In this document: piece after piece, positions 25,787-33,495 of the stretch
Layout: every line of letters begins with the position of its first letter
How positions within the stretch are numbered: position 1 is the first letter of the stretch
Assembly: GCA_964562015.1 (NCBI GenBank)
Contig: CAZLRH010000004.1
Coordinates: forward strand, 124,001 to 188,000
Source: CAZLRH01 sp964562015
Lineage (GTDB): Bacteria; Verrucomicrobiota; Verrucomicrobiia; Opitutales; JABDGR01
DNA length: 64,000 nucleotides
Direction: 5' to 3'
Notes under the pieces: model-generated
What the model saw: the letters and a program-made list of their open reading frames with translations, nothing else
The model's database searches: none
What the model was told of the DNA's origin: nothing
Position numbers and translations under genes: made by a program

Positions 25787-26764
25787 CTAACTCCCCATCT
25801 TCACGGCGGCTGCGGGCTGCGGCGCCACCGGCGCGGGCGCGGGGGCCGCGGCGGGCTTGTCGGGCGCGGGCACGACATTCACCGGGACGAGCACTTCGTC
25901 AAACCCTTGGGCGCTGAGGTGCAGTGTGCCTTTGCCGGGTTGGCCCGCGGTGATCTTCGCGCTCACTGTGGGCGAACCGCCGGGAATGGTGATGACCGGC
26001 ATGACGATGCTCGCGGGCACATCCGTGCGGGCATCGACCGGCACGCCGCCTTCGGGCGCCTTGCGGCCCATGTTCACGATCAATTGCACGCTGTCGCCGG
26101 AGGCCAGATCGAGGCTCGCGGGCGTGACCGTCAGCACGGAGGGATCGACGCGGAAGGGCCCGATGGGAAACACGTTTCCACCTGCGGAATTCAACTCGAC
26201 CATGTAGTCGTGGTTGGCCGGCAGGGGCGGGACGGCGAAGGTGATGGCATTGGCCGAACTGTAGGTGGTCGGCGCCTCGAGGCCGCCGATGACCACGCGG
26301 TCGAGCCGCGAGAAGCCGTTGCCGACGACGGAGATGACCGACCCGACGGACCCGCGCGTCGCCACCAGCGCGAGCACGTAGTGGTTGAGCACGGACATGG
26401 TGTAGAGCTGGCTTGTCGTCGTGGCCGCGCGCACGATGCCGGACTTGTCCTCCGTATCATATTTTAAAGTAAAGTAATACTTGGCCTGGTTGTGCGTGGG
26501 GGCCATCGCGAACTCGTAGGTGTAAATCAAGTCGCCGTAGGGCGCGCGTTTCATCTCGTGCTCCTTGCCCTCGATCTCGATGAAGGCGCGCATCGAGCCC
26601 GTCACGTAGTCGGTCGTGGGCAGCCGCGCGTTCATGCTGAGGGTGTAGATGCCGGAGTCGTTTTGCGTGGCCGACGGCGGCGTCAGGTTGACAATGGGCT
26701 GGCTGCAGCCGCAAAGCGCCGCCAACAGGGCCAGAACGAACAGGGAGAAGTGCTTGGCTTTCAT
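25787..26764 (-). CDS. IPT/TIG-domain lipoprotein
   Basis: The 325-residue lipoprotein has a leader (MKAKHFSLFVLALLAALCGC) with a lipobox whose acylated Cys is most likely the second of the pair, at residue 20. The N-terminal 130 residues are a beta-sandwich (SGIYTLSMNARLPTTDYVTG). An IPT/TIG-like Ig fold follows (ATRGSVGSVISVVGNGFSRL and FAVPPLPANHDYMVELNSAG), then another Ig-like repeat and a Pro/Ala tail. It is predicted to be anchored in the outer membrane by LspA and Lgt action. ATG at 26764 was chosen because it opens exactly on the signal peptide; the frame continues upstream but overlaps hemW. Molecular function unknown. It is divergent from hemW with a 45-bp gap. Confidence 0.8.
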   Translation of the reverse strand: MKAKHFSLFVLALLAALCGCSQPIVNLTPPSATQNDSGIYTLSMNARLPTTDYVTGSMRAFIEIEGKEHEMKRAPYGDLIYTYEFAMAPTHNQAKYYFTLKYDTEDKSGIVRAATTTSQLYTMSVLNHYVLALVATRGSVGSVISVVGNGFSRLDRVVIGGLEAPTTYSSANAITFAVPPLPANHDYMVELNSAGGNVFPIGPFRVDPSVLTVTPASLDLASGDSVQLIVNMGRKAPEGGVPVDARTDVPASIVMPVITIPGGSPTVSAKITAGQPGKGTLHLSAQGFDEVLVPVNVVPAPDKPAAAPAPAPVAPQPAAAVKMGS

Positions 26765-26809
26765 GCGGAAATAGGCGAAAGCTAATGACTTACCGGAGTC
26801 CTCCCCGCC

Positions 26810-28018
26810 GTGCAAGCAAATCCGCCAACCCTTTCCCCGGCCCTCGCCGAGCCCGCCGGCCCTCTCGCGGGGTCGGAGCAGGCCGCCGGGCTGGGCTTGT
26901 ACGTGCATGTGCCGTTCTGCGCGTCGACCTGCGATTTCTGCGCCTTTTACCAGGAACAGCCGGAACGCGCCGAACTCGACCGCTATCTCGACGGCATTGA
27001 ATGCGAACTCGCGCTGGCCGGGCCGCTGCCGCGGGTGGAAACGATTTTCTGGGGCGGCGGCACGCCCACCACCCTGCCCGCCCGCGATTTGGAACGCCTG
27101 GGCCGCGCCTTGCTTGACCGCCTTCCGTCCGCACCCCTGGAATGGACCGTGGAAATGGCGCCCTCGTCCGTGAAGGTCGACAAACTCGCCGCGCTGCGCG
27201 ACCTCGGCGTGAATCGGATTTCGTTGGGCGTGCAAAGTTTTCGCCCGGAAACACTGAACGCGCTGGGCCGGCGCCACTCGCCCGCGCAAATTTACGCCGC
27301 CATCGACGCCATCCGGGCCGCGGGTTTTGAGAATCTCAATCTGGATTTTATTTTTGCCGCGCCCGGCCAGGCCTTAACCGGTTGGCTCGCGGATCTCGCC
27401 GAAGCCGTGCGCCTCGCGCCCGCGCATTTGTCCACCTACTGCCTGACGTTCGAGGAGGACACCGCGCTGTGGCTCAAGCTTTCACGCGGGCAGGTCAAAC
27501 CCGATGTGCAAGTCGATGCCGATCTCTATGAAGCGACGTGGGATTTCCTCGGCGCGGCGGGCTATGCCCAGTATGAAATTTCCAATTACGCCCAGCCCGG
27601 GCGCGCGTGCCGGCATAATTTGAGCACGTGGGCGATGGGCGAATGGTTCGGCCTGGGGCCTTCCGCGGCGTCGCAATTTCGCGGCCGACGCTGGGGCAAT
27701 CCCTCTGATCTTAATCGCTGGCTCAACGGTCTGGCAGCCGGAAAGCCCGAGTGCGTCGATGAAGTTAAACTCACCCCCGCACTGCTCGCCGCCGACGCGC
27801 TGATTTTTGGCCTCCGTCTCAATGCGGGTGTAAATCTCGCCACCCTCGCCGCGCGTTTTAGAGAATTTGATTTCACCGCGCTCGACCCGCTGTGGCGCGA
27901 GTTGGAGGACGAAGGCTTTCTCGAACGCACCGGATCGGATTTGTCCGTCATCCGCCTGACGCGTCCGGGCCGGTTGGTGGCGGATCGCGTCGGGGTCAGA
28001 ATTTTGGAACTTACTTAG
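26810..28018 (+). CDS. hemW: Radical SAM haem chaperone HemW / HemN-like
   Basis: The 402-residue protein has a radical SAM iron-sulfur motif with Cys37, Cys41 and Cys44 (VPFCASTCDFCAF). HemW/HemN landmarks follow: WGGGTPTTL, then MAPSSVKVDKLAALRDLGVN, the LGVQSFRPETL block and NLDFIFAAPGQ. The C-terminal HemN-type domain contains EISNYAQPGRACRHNLSTW. HemW proteins lack coproporphyrinogen dehydrogenase activity and act as haem chaperones; the oxygen-independent oxidase HemN has an extra conserved Cys that is absent here, so HemW is preferred. GTG at 26810 is given as the start; the first 25 residues are Pro/Ala-rich and may not be conserved. The GT39-like gene follows after 26 bp. Confidence 0.85.
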   Translation: MQANPPTLSPALAEPAGPLAGSEQAAGLGLYVHVPFCASTCDFCAFYQEQPERAELDRYLDGIECELALAGPLPRVETIFWGGGTPTTLPARDLERLGRALLDRLPSAPLEWTVEMAPSSVKVDKLAALRDLGVNRISLGVQSFRPETLNALGRRHSPAQIYAAIDAIRAAGFENLNLDFIFAAPGQALTGWLADLAEAVRLAPAHLSTYCLTFEEDTALWLKLSRGQVKPDVQVDADLYEATWDFLGAAGYAQYEISNYAQPGRACRHNLSTWAMGEWFGLGPSAASQFRGRRWGNPSDLNRWLNGLAAGKPECVDEVKLTPALLAADALIFGLRLNAGVNLATLAARFREFDFTALDPLWRELEDEGFLERTGSDLSVIRLTRPGRLVADRVGVRILELT

Positions 28019-28043
28019 GTTTTATTCGACGCTATCTTGTCCC

Positions 28044-29684
28044 ATGCCTCCTCCGCTCCGCGCCGTCCGCAGTTTCTGGCAAGAATTGGCCAACAATGGG
28101 CCTTTGATCTCCATCATTCTGTTGCTCGCGGGCGCGGTGGGCGCGGCGCTGCCCACGATGCGCACCAATCTCGTGGAGCCGCAGGAATACGATGAATTTG
28201 CGTACCTGCTGGGCGCGGAAACTTTTTTGACGGGCCGGCTGGCCAACCCGCCCCACCCGCTCGCACCGTTTTTTGAAACGATGCATGTGTTGCAGCAGCC
28301 AACCTATGCGTCGAAATATCCGCCCGGCCAATCGTTGCAACTCGCAGCGGGCGCGTTGCTGGGGCACCCCATTTTCGGCGTGTGGGTGACGGTGGGCTTG
28401 CTCGCGCTCGCGGCGGCGTGGATACTACGGGCCGTTGCGCCGGCCACTTGGGCCGCCGCGGGTGGATTGCTGGCGGCGTGGCAATGGGTGGCCTTGACGT
28501 ATTGGGGGCGCACGTATTGGGGCGGCAGTTTGTTTGCGCTCGCCGGGATGCTGGTCCTCGGCGGTGCGCTGCGCTTTGGGCGAAAGCCGGCGGCATCGTC
28601 CGCGCTGTGGGCGGGCCTCGGCGCGGGGCTGATGGCGCTCACGCGACCTTACGAGGGCCTGTGGTTTTGCCTTGTGCCCGCGGGTGCGATGCTGGCGCGG
28701 CTCGTCCTTTCCGCGCGCCTGGGGGAAAGCCGCATGAAGCTCCTGGGTTGGAGCGCGGCTGCGGCGGCGCCGGTGGCGGTGGCGCTGGCTTTTCTATTAA
28801 TTTATAATAAGGCCGTGACCGGCGACGCGCTGCTGTTTCCACACCGGCTCTATCAGGAAACCGTGGCGCCGGACGTGAGCGTGTTTGTGTGGGAGCAGCC
28901 CGGCCCGGCACCCGCCAACCGCAACCCCGAACTCTCCTACCAGATGCGGCGCTTCAATCCGCCCGCGATGCTGGCCCCGACCGCCAATTATGCGGCGCTA
29001 TTGAGCGAACATGTGAAAAATGTGCTGCCGCGGTTCGCCGGTTTTTTCCTGCCCGGGCTTTTTGGCCTCGGTGCGCTGTGGGCGCTCGGCAGTGGCAGCG
29101 CGTGGCGGGAACAGAGCGGAAGGCTGGCGCTCGCGAGCTTGGCGACCTTTTTTGTCATGCTGGGGACGTTGCGGTTCTTTGGGTTCCCGCATTATGCCGC
29201 CGCTTGGTGTGCACCGCTGGCGGTGCTGATCATGCTGGGCTTTCGCGGCCTTTGTGCGTGGCGGTGGCGGGGCCGGAGCGTGCCGCCGGAAGTGATCGCC
29301 GTCGCCCTGTATGGATGGGCGCTCGTGACCCTTTTCCAGCAAACGGCCCGCGGCGATCCGCCCCATCCGTGGGTGCTGGACCGGCTGAAAGTCATCGAGC
29401 AGTTGGAGCAGAAATCTGTGTTGGACCGGCGCGACCATGTGGTGTTTGTCATGATGGCCGAGGGCCAGCCCGATTTTGCGGAGTGGGTTTACAACGGGCC
29501 GACCATTGACGACCAAACGGTGATTTTCGCGCGCAGCCTGGGCGCGGCCCGCGACGCCGAGGTGGCCAAGTATTATCCCACGCGGCATTTGTGGCAGGCC
29601 TGGCTGAACACCCACGGGGAAATCGCAAAGTTCACGGCCTACGATCCGACCAAAACCAGCCTCCCGGTCAAACCATCGCCTTAG
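28044..29684 (+). CDS. Integral membrane protein, GT39-like (ArnT/PMT superfamily)
   Basis: The 546-residue polytopic protein has about ten membrane helices and features of GT-C fold glycosyltransferases. An acidic/aromatic luminal loop follows the first helix (VEPQEYDEFAYLLGAETF), and the TYWGGSLFALAGMLVLGGAL and MALTRPYEGLWFC stretches are helices of that fold. The D-E-F-A-Y element is the usual position of the catalytic Asp. GT-C enzymes move sugars from lipid-linked donors to lipids or proteins. The soluble C-terminal tail (about 440-546) contains MMAEGQPDFAEWVYNGP-like sequence that is not recognised. It follows hemW by 26 bp. Its stop codon overlaps by three bases the stop codon of the small His-rich gene on the other strand. 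Confidence 0.65.
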   Translation: MPPPLRAVRSFWQELANNGPLISIILLLAGAVGAALPTMRTNLVEPQEYDEFAYLLGAETFLTGRLANPPHPLAPFFETMHVLQQPTYASKYPPGQSLQLAAGALLGHPIFGVWVTVGLLALAAAWILRAVAPATWAAAGGLLAAWQWVALTYWGRTYWGGSLFALAGMLVLGGALRFGRKPAASSALWAGLGAGLMALTRPYEGLWFCLVPAGAMLARLVLSARLGESRMKLLGWSAAAAAPVAVALAFLLIYNKAVTGDALLFPHRLYQETVAPDVSVFVWEQPGPAPANRNPELSYQMRRFNPPAMLAPTANYAALLSEHVKNVLPRFAGFFLPGLFGLGALWALGSGSAWREQSGRLALASLATFFVMLGTLRFFGFPHYAAAWCAPLAVLIMLGFRGLCAWRWRGRSVPPEVIAVALYGWALVTLFQQTARGDPPHPWVLDRLKVIEQLEQKSVLDRRDHVVFVMMAEGQPDFAEWVYNGPTIDDQTVIFARSLGAARDAEVAKYYPTRHLWQAWLNTHGEIAKFTAYDPTKTSLPVKPSP

Positions 29685-30007
29685 TGGTGCCCGCCGGAGT
29701 GTCCGCCACCGTCGGAGCCGCCACCATGATGGCCGCCAGAGTCGTGACTGTGATGGGAGTGCCCGGGCTGATGGCTATGGCCATGATGATGGTGGCCGTC
29801 GTGATGATGATGGTGGTGACCCTCCGGGCGATTGAGTTCCAGTTCCGTGAGAAAAGCTTCCAGTTCACGTCGGCGCTTCACGGCCTTGCGCATCAGCCAA
29901 ATCAGTGCAAGAATCGCCACGACCACCAAGGCGCCGGACAGCACGAGGTTGAGCAGGACCACCTGCGAGTGGGGCGAATCGACTAACGAAGAAGGCACCG
30001 GGTTCAT
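29681..30007 (-). CDS. Small single-pass membrane protein with poly-His C-terminal tail
   Basis: The 108-residue protein has one membrane helix (about residues 17-40, LLNLVLSGALVVVAILALIW), a basic RKAVKRRRELEAFL cytoplasmic stretch and a 45-residue tail made almost only of His, Gly, Ser and Asp. About 25 histidines are present (for example GHHHHHHDGHHHHGHSHQ). Such tails bind Zn, Ni or Cu and occur in metal-storage proteins and metal chaperones. The tail makes a (CAC/CAT) trinucleotide-rich DNA region on this strand. The stop codon is at 29681-29683, overlapping the opposite gene's TAG at 29682-29684. Function unrecognised; metal buffering is the inference. cutA, a metal-tolerance gene, lies about 480 bp away. 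Confidence 0.7.
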   Translation of the reverse strand: MNPVPSSLVDSPHSQVVLLNLVLSGALVVVAILALIWLMRKAVKRRRELEAFLTELELNRPEGHHHHHHDGHHHHGHSHQPGHSHHSHDSGGHHGGGSDGGGHSGGHH

Positions 30008-30486
30008 GGGCGGCGAAAAGACGGGATTGGCTGCGCCGATTTCCTAGCCGCTCAATCCGCGCGGCTCAAGCCAGGAATGGCCTGCGGGATTTAATATGCG
30101 ATCCGCCGTTGCGGCTACGCACCCGCCGCCCTGCGCGCACCCGGCCCACCTGGGCAAAAAAAATGGATCTTCCACTCGTGCCGTATAATGAAGCGGCTCT
30201 TTAACCTCTGGAGTTATAGGTGGGAGCTCTCCTCGCGGCTTTTGCCTTCCGGTTCACGGCTTGGCAGCCACCGCCAGGGGTCGAACCCCCATTGATTATG
30301 ATTTACAGGGAAAGAGCACTTAGAGGTCTCGGACACAGCAGAAGATCCGTTTTTGAGCATGTGCGGCGGGCCGTTTTTAGCAACGCATTTCCCCCGGCGC
30401 GCGCAAATATATTTCACGCATTTGGCTTTACATCCGGCGCGCGCTTCACCCTTGCCCGCGCCTTTTCGCGGCCTATCCTTGGCCGG
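30008..30486. other. Large intergenic region between His-rich gene and cutA
   Basis: 479 bases with no convincing gene. It contains a perfect TATAAT box at 30184-30189. Near 30275-30290 there is a GC-rich inverted repeat with a loop resembling a tRNA T-loop (GGGGTCGAACCCC), but no complete tRNA cloverleaf fits. Frames extending upstream of cutA exist but carry no recognisable protein. Confidence 0.4.
30184..30189 (+). promoter_or_regulatory. Candidate -10 box (TATAAT) upstream of cutA
   Basis: A perfect TATAAT at 30184-30189 lies about 300 bp before cutA on the plus strand. No good -35 was found at 16-18 bp spacing (closest is TGGATC at 30164-30169, spacing 14). If used, it would give a long leader containing the hairpin near 30280. 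Confidence 0.3.
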
Positions 30487-30840
30487 ATGCCGCCGGAAAA
30501 AATTCTCGTGGGCTGGACCACGGTCAGCTCAACCGAAATTGCGAATGACCTCGCCGCCGGGCTGGTGGCCGCGCGACTGGCGGCGTGTGTGGCAGTCGAT
30601 GGCCCGGTCACGTCGCACTATGTCTGGGAAGGCCGGCAGGAATGCGCGCCCGAATGGCGGCTGTGGGTGAAATTTCCGGCCGACCGCGCGGACGAGATTC
30701 TTGCGTGGCTGCGCGAACGCCACCCCTACGCCGTGCCGCAATGGATCGCCGTGGAAGCCGCCGCCGTCGCCCAACCTTATCGCGAGTGGATCGTCGCGAA
30801 CACGCGGGGGGCGTTGCCAGCGAAGAAGCAAGAACCTTGA
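30487..30840 (+). CDS. cutA: Divalent-cation tolerance protein CutA
   Basis: CutA1 is a trimeric, ferredoxin-fold protein associated with copper and other divalent-metal tolerance. The 117-residue protein shows its pattern: VGWTTVSSTEIANDLAAGLV, LAACVAVDGPVTSHYVWEG (the conserved ACV...Y.W.G core), EWRLWVKFPADRADEIL and the final YAVPQWIAVEAAA before W at YREWI. The canonical HPYxxP is present as HPYAVP. ATG at 30487 fits the family start and length; the frame is open far upstream but that sequence is not CutA-like. It is convergent with a hypothetical gene (10-bp gap). Confidence 0.93.
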   Translation: MPPEKILVGWTTVSSTEIANDLAAGLVAARLAACVAVDGPVTSHYVWEGRQECAPEWRLWVKFPADRADEILAWLRERHPYAVPQWIAVEAAAVAQPYREWIVANTRGALPAKKQEP

Positions 30841-30849
30841 TAGCAGCGT

Positions 30850-31554
30850 TCACCAATATTCATCCATCCGCTCGCGAACTGATTTCAAGCCAGGGTCGCC
30901 GGTGAACCCGCCTGCTACAGCTGCTTGCAGCATATCGCTTTCACTTGAATAAATTGTCAGCTTCTCGGTTCTAAATTCAAAGATAAACCAATCCAATGGA
31001 CGATTCTTATCCCACCAGACCGGACCCCGTCGACCGATCAAAAAATGCCGATCAAATGAAAACCTGGTGATATCCTGCGGCCCCTGCAATTGCTCAGACG
31101 AATGATTCGGATCCTGCACATCCCCGCCCTTGAAGCGTGTAAGATTTGCTGAGTCTAAGGTATCGATCATCACCAGGTCATAGGGAAAAACCAAGGGTAG
31201 ACGCCACCAATCGCGAAACCCATCATAGGTAAAAAAGTCCTCGGGCACTGAGGCAAGAAGCGCCGGATCCACCAAGGCCTTGCGGGCATTAATTTTTGCC
31301 AGTTGCGCCGCCGCCCGTTCGGCCACTCCTTTTTCATAGGAGGCCCAAAGTTTGCTCCATTCCCGATGTGCCCCGCGCCCACCCAGCCACACGCCCAAGC
31401 CAGCACAACTCATGAGCGAAACAAACCCCGCCAATACGCAAACCAGCGCACCCCGCCAACGTCGCTTAATCAGCAATATTATGCCGAGAACAAACGCCAC
31501 CGGCAGAGCAACCACTCCACTGACAATTAATTCCAAAAGCGTAGAGGATGTCAT
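30850..31554 (-). CDS. Hypothetical two-helix membrane protein
   Basis: The 234-residue protein has two close N-terminal membrane helices (LLELIVSGVVALPVAFVLGI and GALVCVLAGFVSLMSCAGLG) with a short basic loop (IKRRWR) between them. A helical segment (about 65-95) and a soluble alpha/beta domain (residues about 105-234) follow, with motifs VPEDFFTYDGFRDWWRLPLV and GRRGPVWWDKNRPLDWFIFE. No family recognised. It is AT-richer than its neighbours, which could mean horizontal acquisition or lower expression. It lies 68 bp before the end of aspS on the same strand, so it may be the last gene of that leftward run, but it could be separate. Confidence 0.65.
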   Translation of the reverse strand: MTSSTLLELIVSGVVALPVAFVLGIILLIKRRWRGALVCVLAGFVSLMSCAGLGVWLGGRGAHREWSKLWASYEKGVAERAAAQLAKINARKALVDPALLASVPEDFFTYDGFRDWWRLPLVFPYDLVMIDTLDSANLTRFKGGDVQDPNHSSEQLQGPQDITRFSFDRHFLIGRRGPVWWDKNRPLDWFIFEFRTEKLTIYSSESDMLQAAVAGGFTGDPGLKSVRERMDEYW

Positions 31555-31622
31555 GGCAAGGCTGCCCCAACCTAAGCGTTCCCACTTTGGAGTCTATTCG
31601 AAAACAATCATAATAGCTGACC

Positions 31623-33419
31623 TCACGCTTTCAACTCGGTCTCTTCCGTGACCTTGATGTGCGCGTCTTTGAGCTGGCGGGCGGTGACGACGCCGGGGCT
31701 CATGGCCATCAAGTCCTGGCCGCGCTGCGTCTTGGGGAAGGCAATCACGTCGCGGATGCTCGAGCGCGCGCCGAGGATGGCGCAGAGGCGGTCAAACCCG
31801 AGCGCGATGCCGCCATGTGGCGGCGCGCCGAATTGGAACGCGCGGAGCATGTAGCCGAAGCGGCTCTCCACCACGTCGGCGGGGATTTTCAACACGTCCT
31901 CGAAAACTTTTTTCTGCACGCCGGGCTGGTGGATGCGAATGCTCCCGCCGCCGAGTTCCACGCCGTTGAGCACCACGTCGTAGTGCTGGCCGCGCACGGC
32001 CTTCGGGTTCGAATCGAGCAGCGGAATGTCCTCCGCCACCGGCGCGGTGAAGGGGTGGTGCGTCGCGAGGTAGCGGCCTTCCGCTTCGTCAAACGACATC
32101 AGCGGAAAATCCACGACCCAGAGAAAATTATACTGGTCGGCGGGAATGCTCATCCGCCCGCGGGCCTGGAGCAGCGCGGCGGCTTCGAGGCGCATGCGGC
32201 CGAGAATGGCGCAGGCGCGGTCCCAGTTGGACGCCGCAAAGAACACGATGTCGCCGTCCGCGATTTGCAGGATGCGGGCGAGTTCGGCTTTTTCCTGCTC
32301 GGAGAAAAACTTCAGGATGGGCGATTTCCATTCGCCGTTTTCCGCCTTGATGAAGGCGAGGCCCTTCGCGCCGAGCGTCTTGGCGATGTCCTCGAGACCC
32401 TTGAGTTCGCCCTGCGTGATGTCTGCGAGGCCCTTGGCGTTGAGCGCCTTGATGACCCCGCCGCTGGCCACGGCGCCACCGAAGACTTTGAAGGCCGAGC
32501 CGCGGAACACCTCGGTCAAATCCACCAGCTCGAGGCCGAAACGCGTGTCGGGCTTGTCCACGCCGTAACGATTCATGGCGTCCTGATACGGCAGGCGCGG
32601 GAAAGGCGTGGGAATATCGCGGTCCAGCGTGGCTTTCCAAATGCTTTTGAGCAGGCCCTCGATAAGCGCGTACATGTCCTCGCGCTCGATGAAAGACATC
32701 TCCAAGTCGATCTGCGTGAACTCCGGCTGGCGGTCGGCGCGCAAATCCTCGTCGCGGAAACATTTCGCGAGCGAGAAATAGCGCTCCACGCCCGCGACCA
32801 TGAGCATCTGCTTGTACTGCTGGGGCGACTGCGAAAGCGCGTAAAACTGGCCGGGATTCAGGCGGCTGGGCACGATGAATTCGCGCGCGCCCTCGGGCGT
32901 GCTCTTGAAGAGCGTGGGCGTTTCCACCTCGAGAAAACCCTGCTGGTCGAGGAACTGGCGCGTGGTCTGCCCGGCGCGGCTCCGCATTTTCAAGAGGGCG
33001 AGATTGCGCGGACGGCGCAGGTCGAGGTAGCGGTACGTGAGGCGCAAGTCCTCATTGACCTTGTCGGCCAAATCGTCGTCGAGCGGAAAGGGCAGCGGCT
33101 CGCAAATGTTGTGCACGAGCACACGCGCAGCCATCACTTCGATTTCACCGGTGGCAAGTTTCGTATTAATGGTCTCGACGGGGCGCAACTGCACTTTGCC
33201 CGTGACTTCGATGACCGATTCGTCGCGCAGCGTAGCCAGCACGGCGGCAAGCGTGGCGTCCTGCGGGTCCACGACGACCTGGGTCAGGCCCTCGCGGTCG
33301 CGCAAGTCCACGAAAATCAGGCCGCCGTGGTCGCGGATGGAATTTATCCAGCCGATGAGGGTGACGTCGCGACCGGCGTCGGATTTGGACAACTCGCGGC
33401 AATGATGCGTGCGCTTCAT
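31623..33419 (-). CDS. aspS: Aspartyl-tRNA synthetase
   Basis: A 598-residue class II aminoacyl-tRNA synthetase of the bacterial type. It has an N-terminal OB-fold anticodon-binding domain (GWINSIRDHGGLIFVDLRDR) and the flipping loop and motif 2 (CFRDEDLRADRQPEFTQIDL). The bacterial-specific GAD insertion lies between motifs 2 and 3 (about residues 290-420; GGVIKALNAKGLADITQG). Motif 3 is GIALGFDRLCAILG near the C-terminus. ATG at 33419 gives MKRTHHCRELSKSDAGRDVT; an upstream in-frame start at 33470 would add 17 unconserved residues. Whether it is discriminating or also charges tRNA-Asn depends on gatCAB elsewhere in the genome, which is not visible here. Confidence 0.96.
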   Translation of the reverse strand: MKRTHHCRELSKSDAGRDVTLIGWINSIRDHGGLIFVDLRDREGLTQVVVDPQDATLAAVLATLRDESVIEVTGKVQLRPVETINTKLATGEIEVMAARVLVHNICEPLPFPLDDDLADKVNEDLRLTYRYLDLRRPRNLALLKMRSRAGQTTRQFLDQQGFLEVETPTLFKSTPEGAREFIVPSRLNPGQFYALSQSPQQYKQMLMVAGVERYFSLAKCFRDEDLRADRQPEFTQIDLEMSFIEREDMYALIEGLLKSIWKATLDRDIPTPFPRLPYQDAMNRYGVDKPDTRFGLELVDLTEVFRGSAFKVFGGAVASGGVIKALNAKGLADITQGELKGLEDIAKTLGAKGLAFIKAENGEWKSPILKFFSEQEKAELARILQIADGDIVFFAASNWDRACAILGRMRLEAAALLQARGRMSIPADQYNFLWVVDFPLMSFDEAEGRYLATHHPFTAPVAEDIPLLDSNPKAVRGQHYDVVLNGVELGGGSIRIHQPGVQKKVFEDVLKIPADVVESRFGYMLRAFQFGAPPHGGIALGFDRLCAILGARSSIRDVIAFPKTQRGQDLMAMSPGVVTARQLKDAHIKVTEETELKA

Positions 33420-33495
33420 GTAGGCAAAGGGGAAACCGTCCAGCAAAGCCGCCCCACCCCGGCGCGACAAGCTTTATTGCGTACTCCCGACGGGC

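Noticed and set aside
30262..30330. tRNA-like element on the minus strand (T-loop-like GGGGGTTCGACCCC)
   Set aside because: No matching acceptor stem, D-arm or anticodon stem is found at the required spacing in either orientation; only the T-loop-like hairpin fits.
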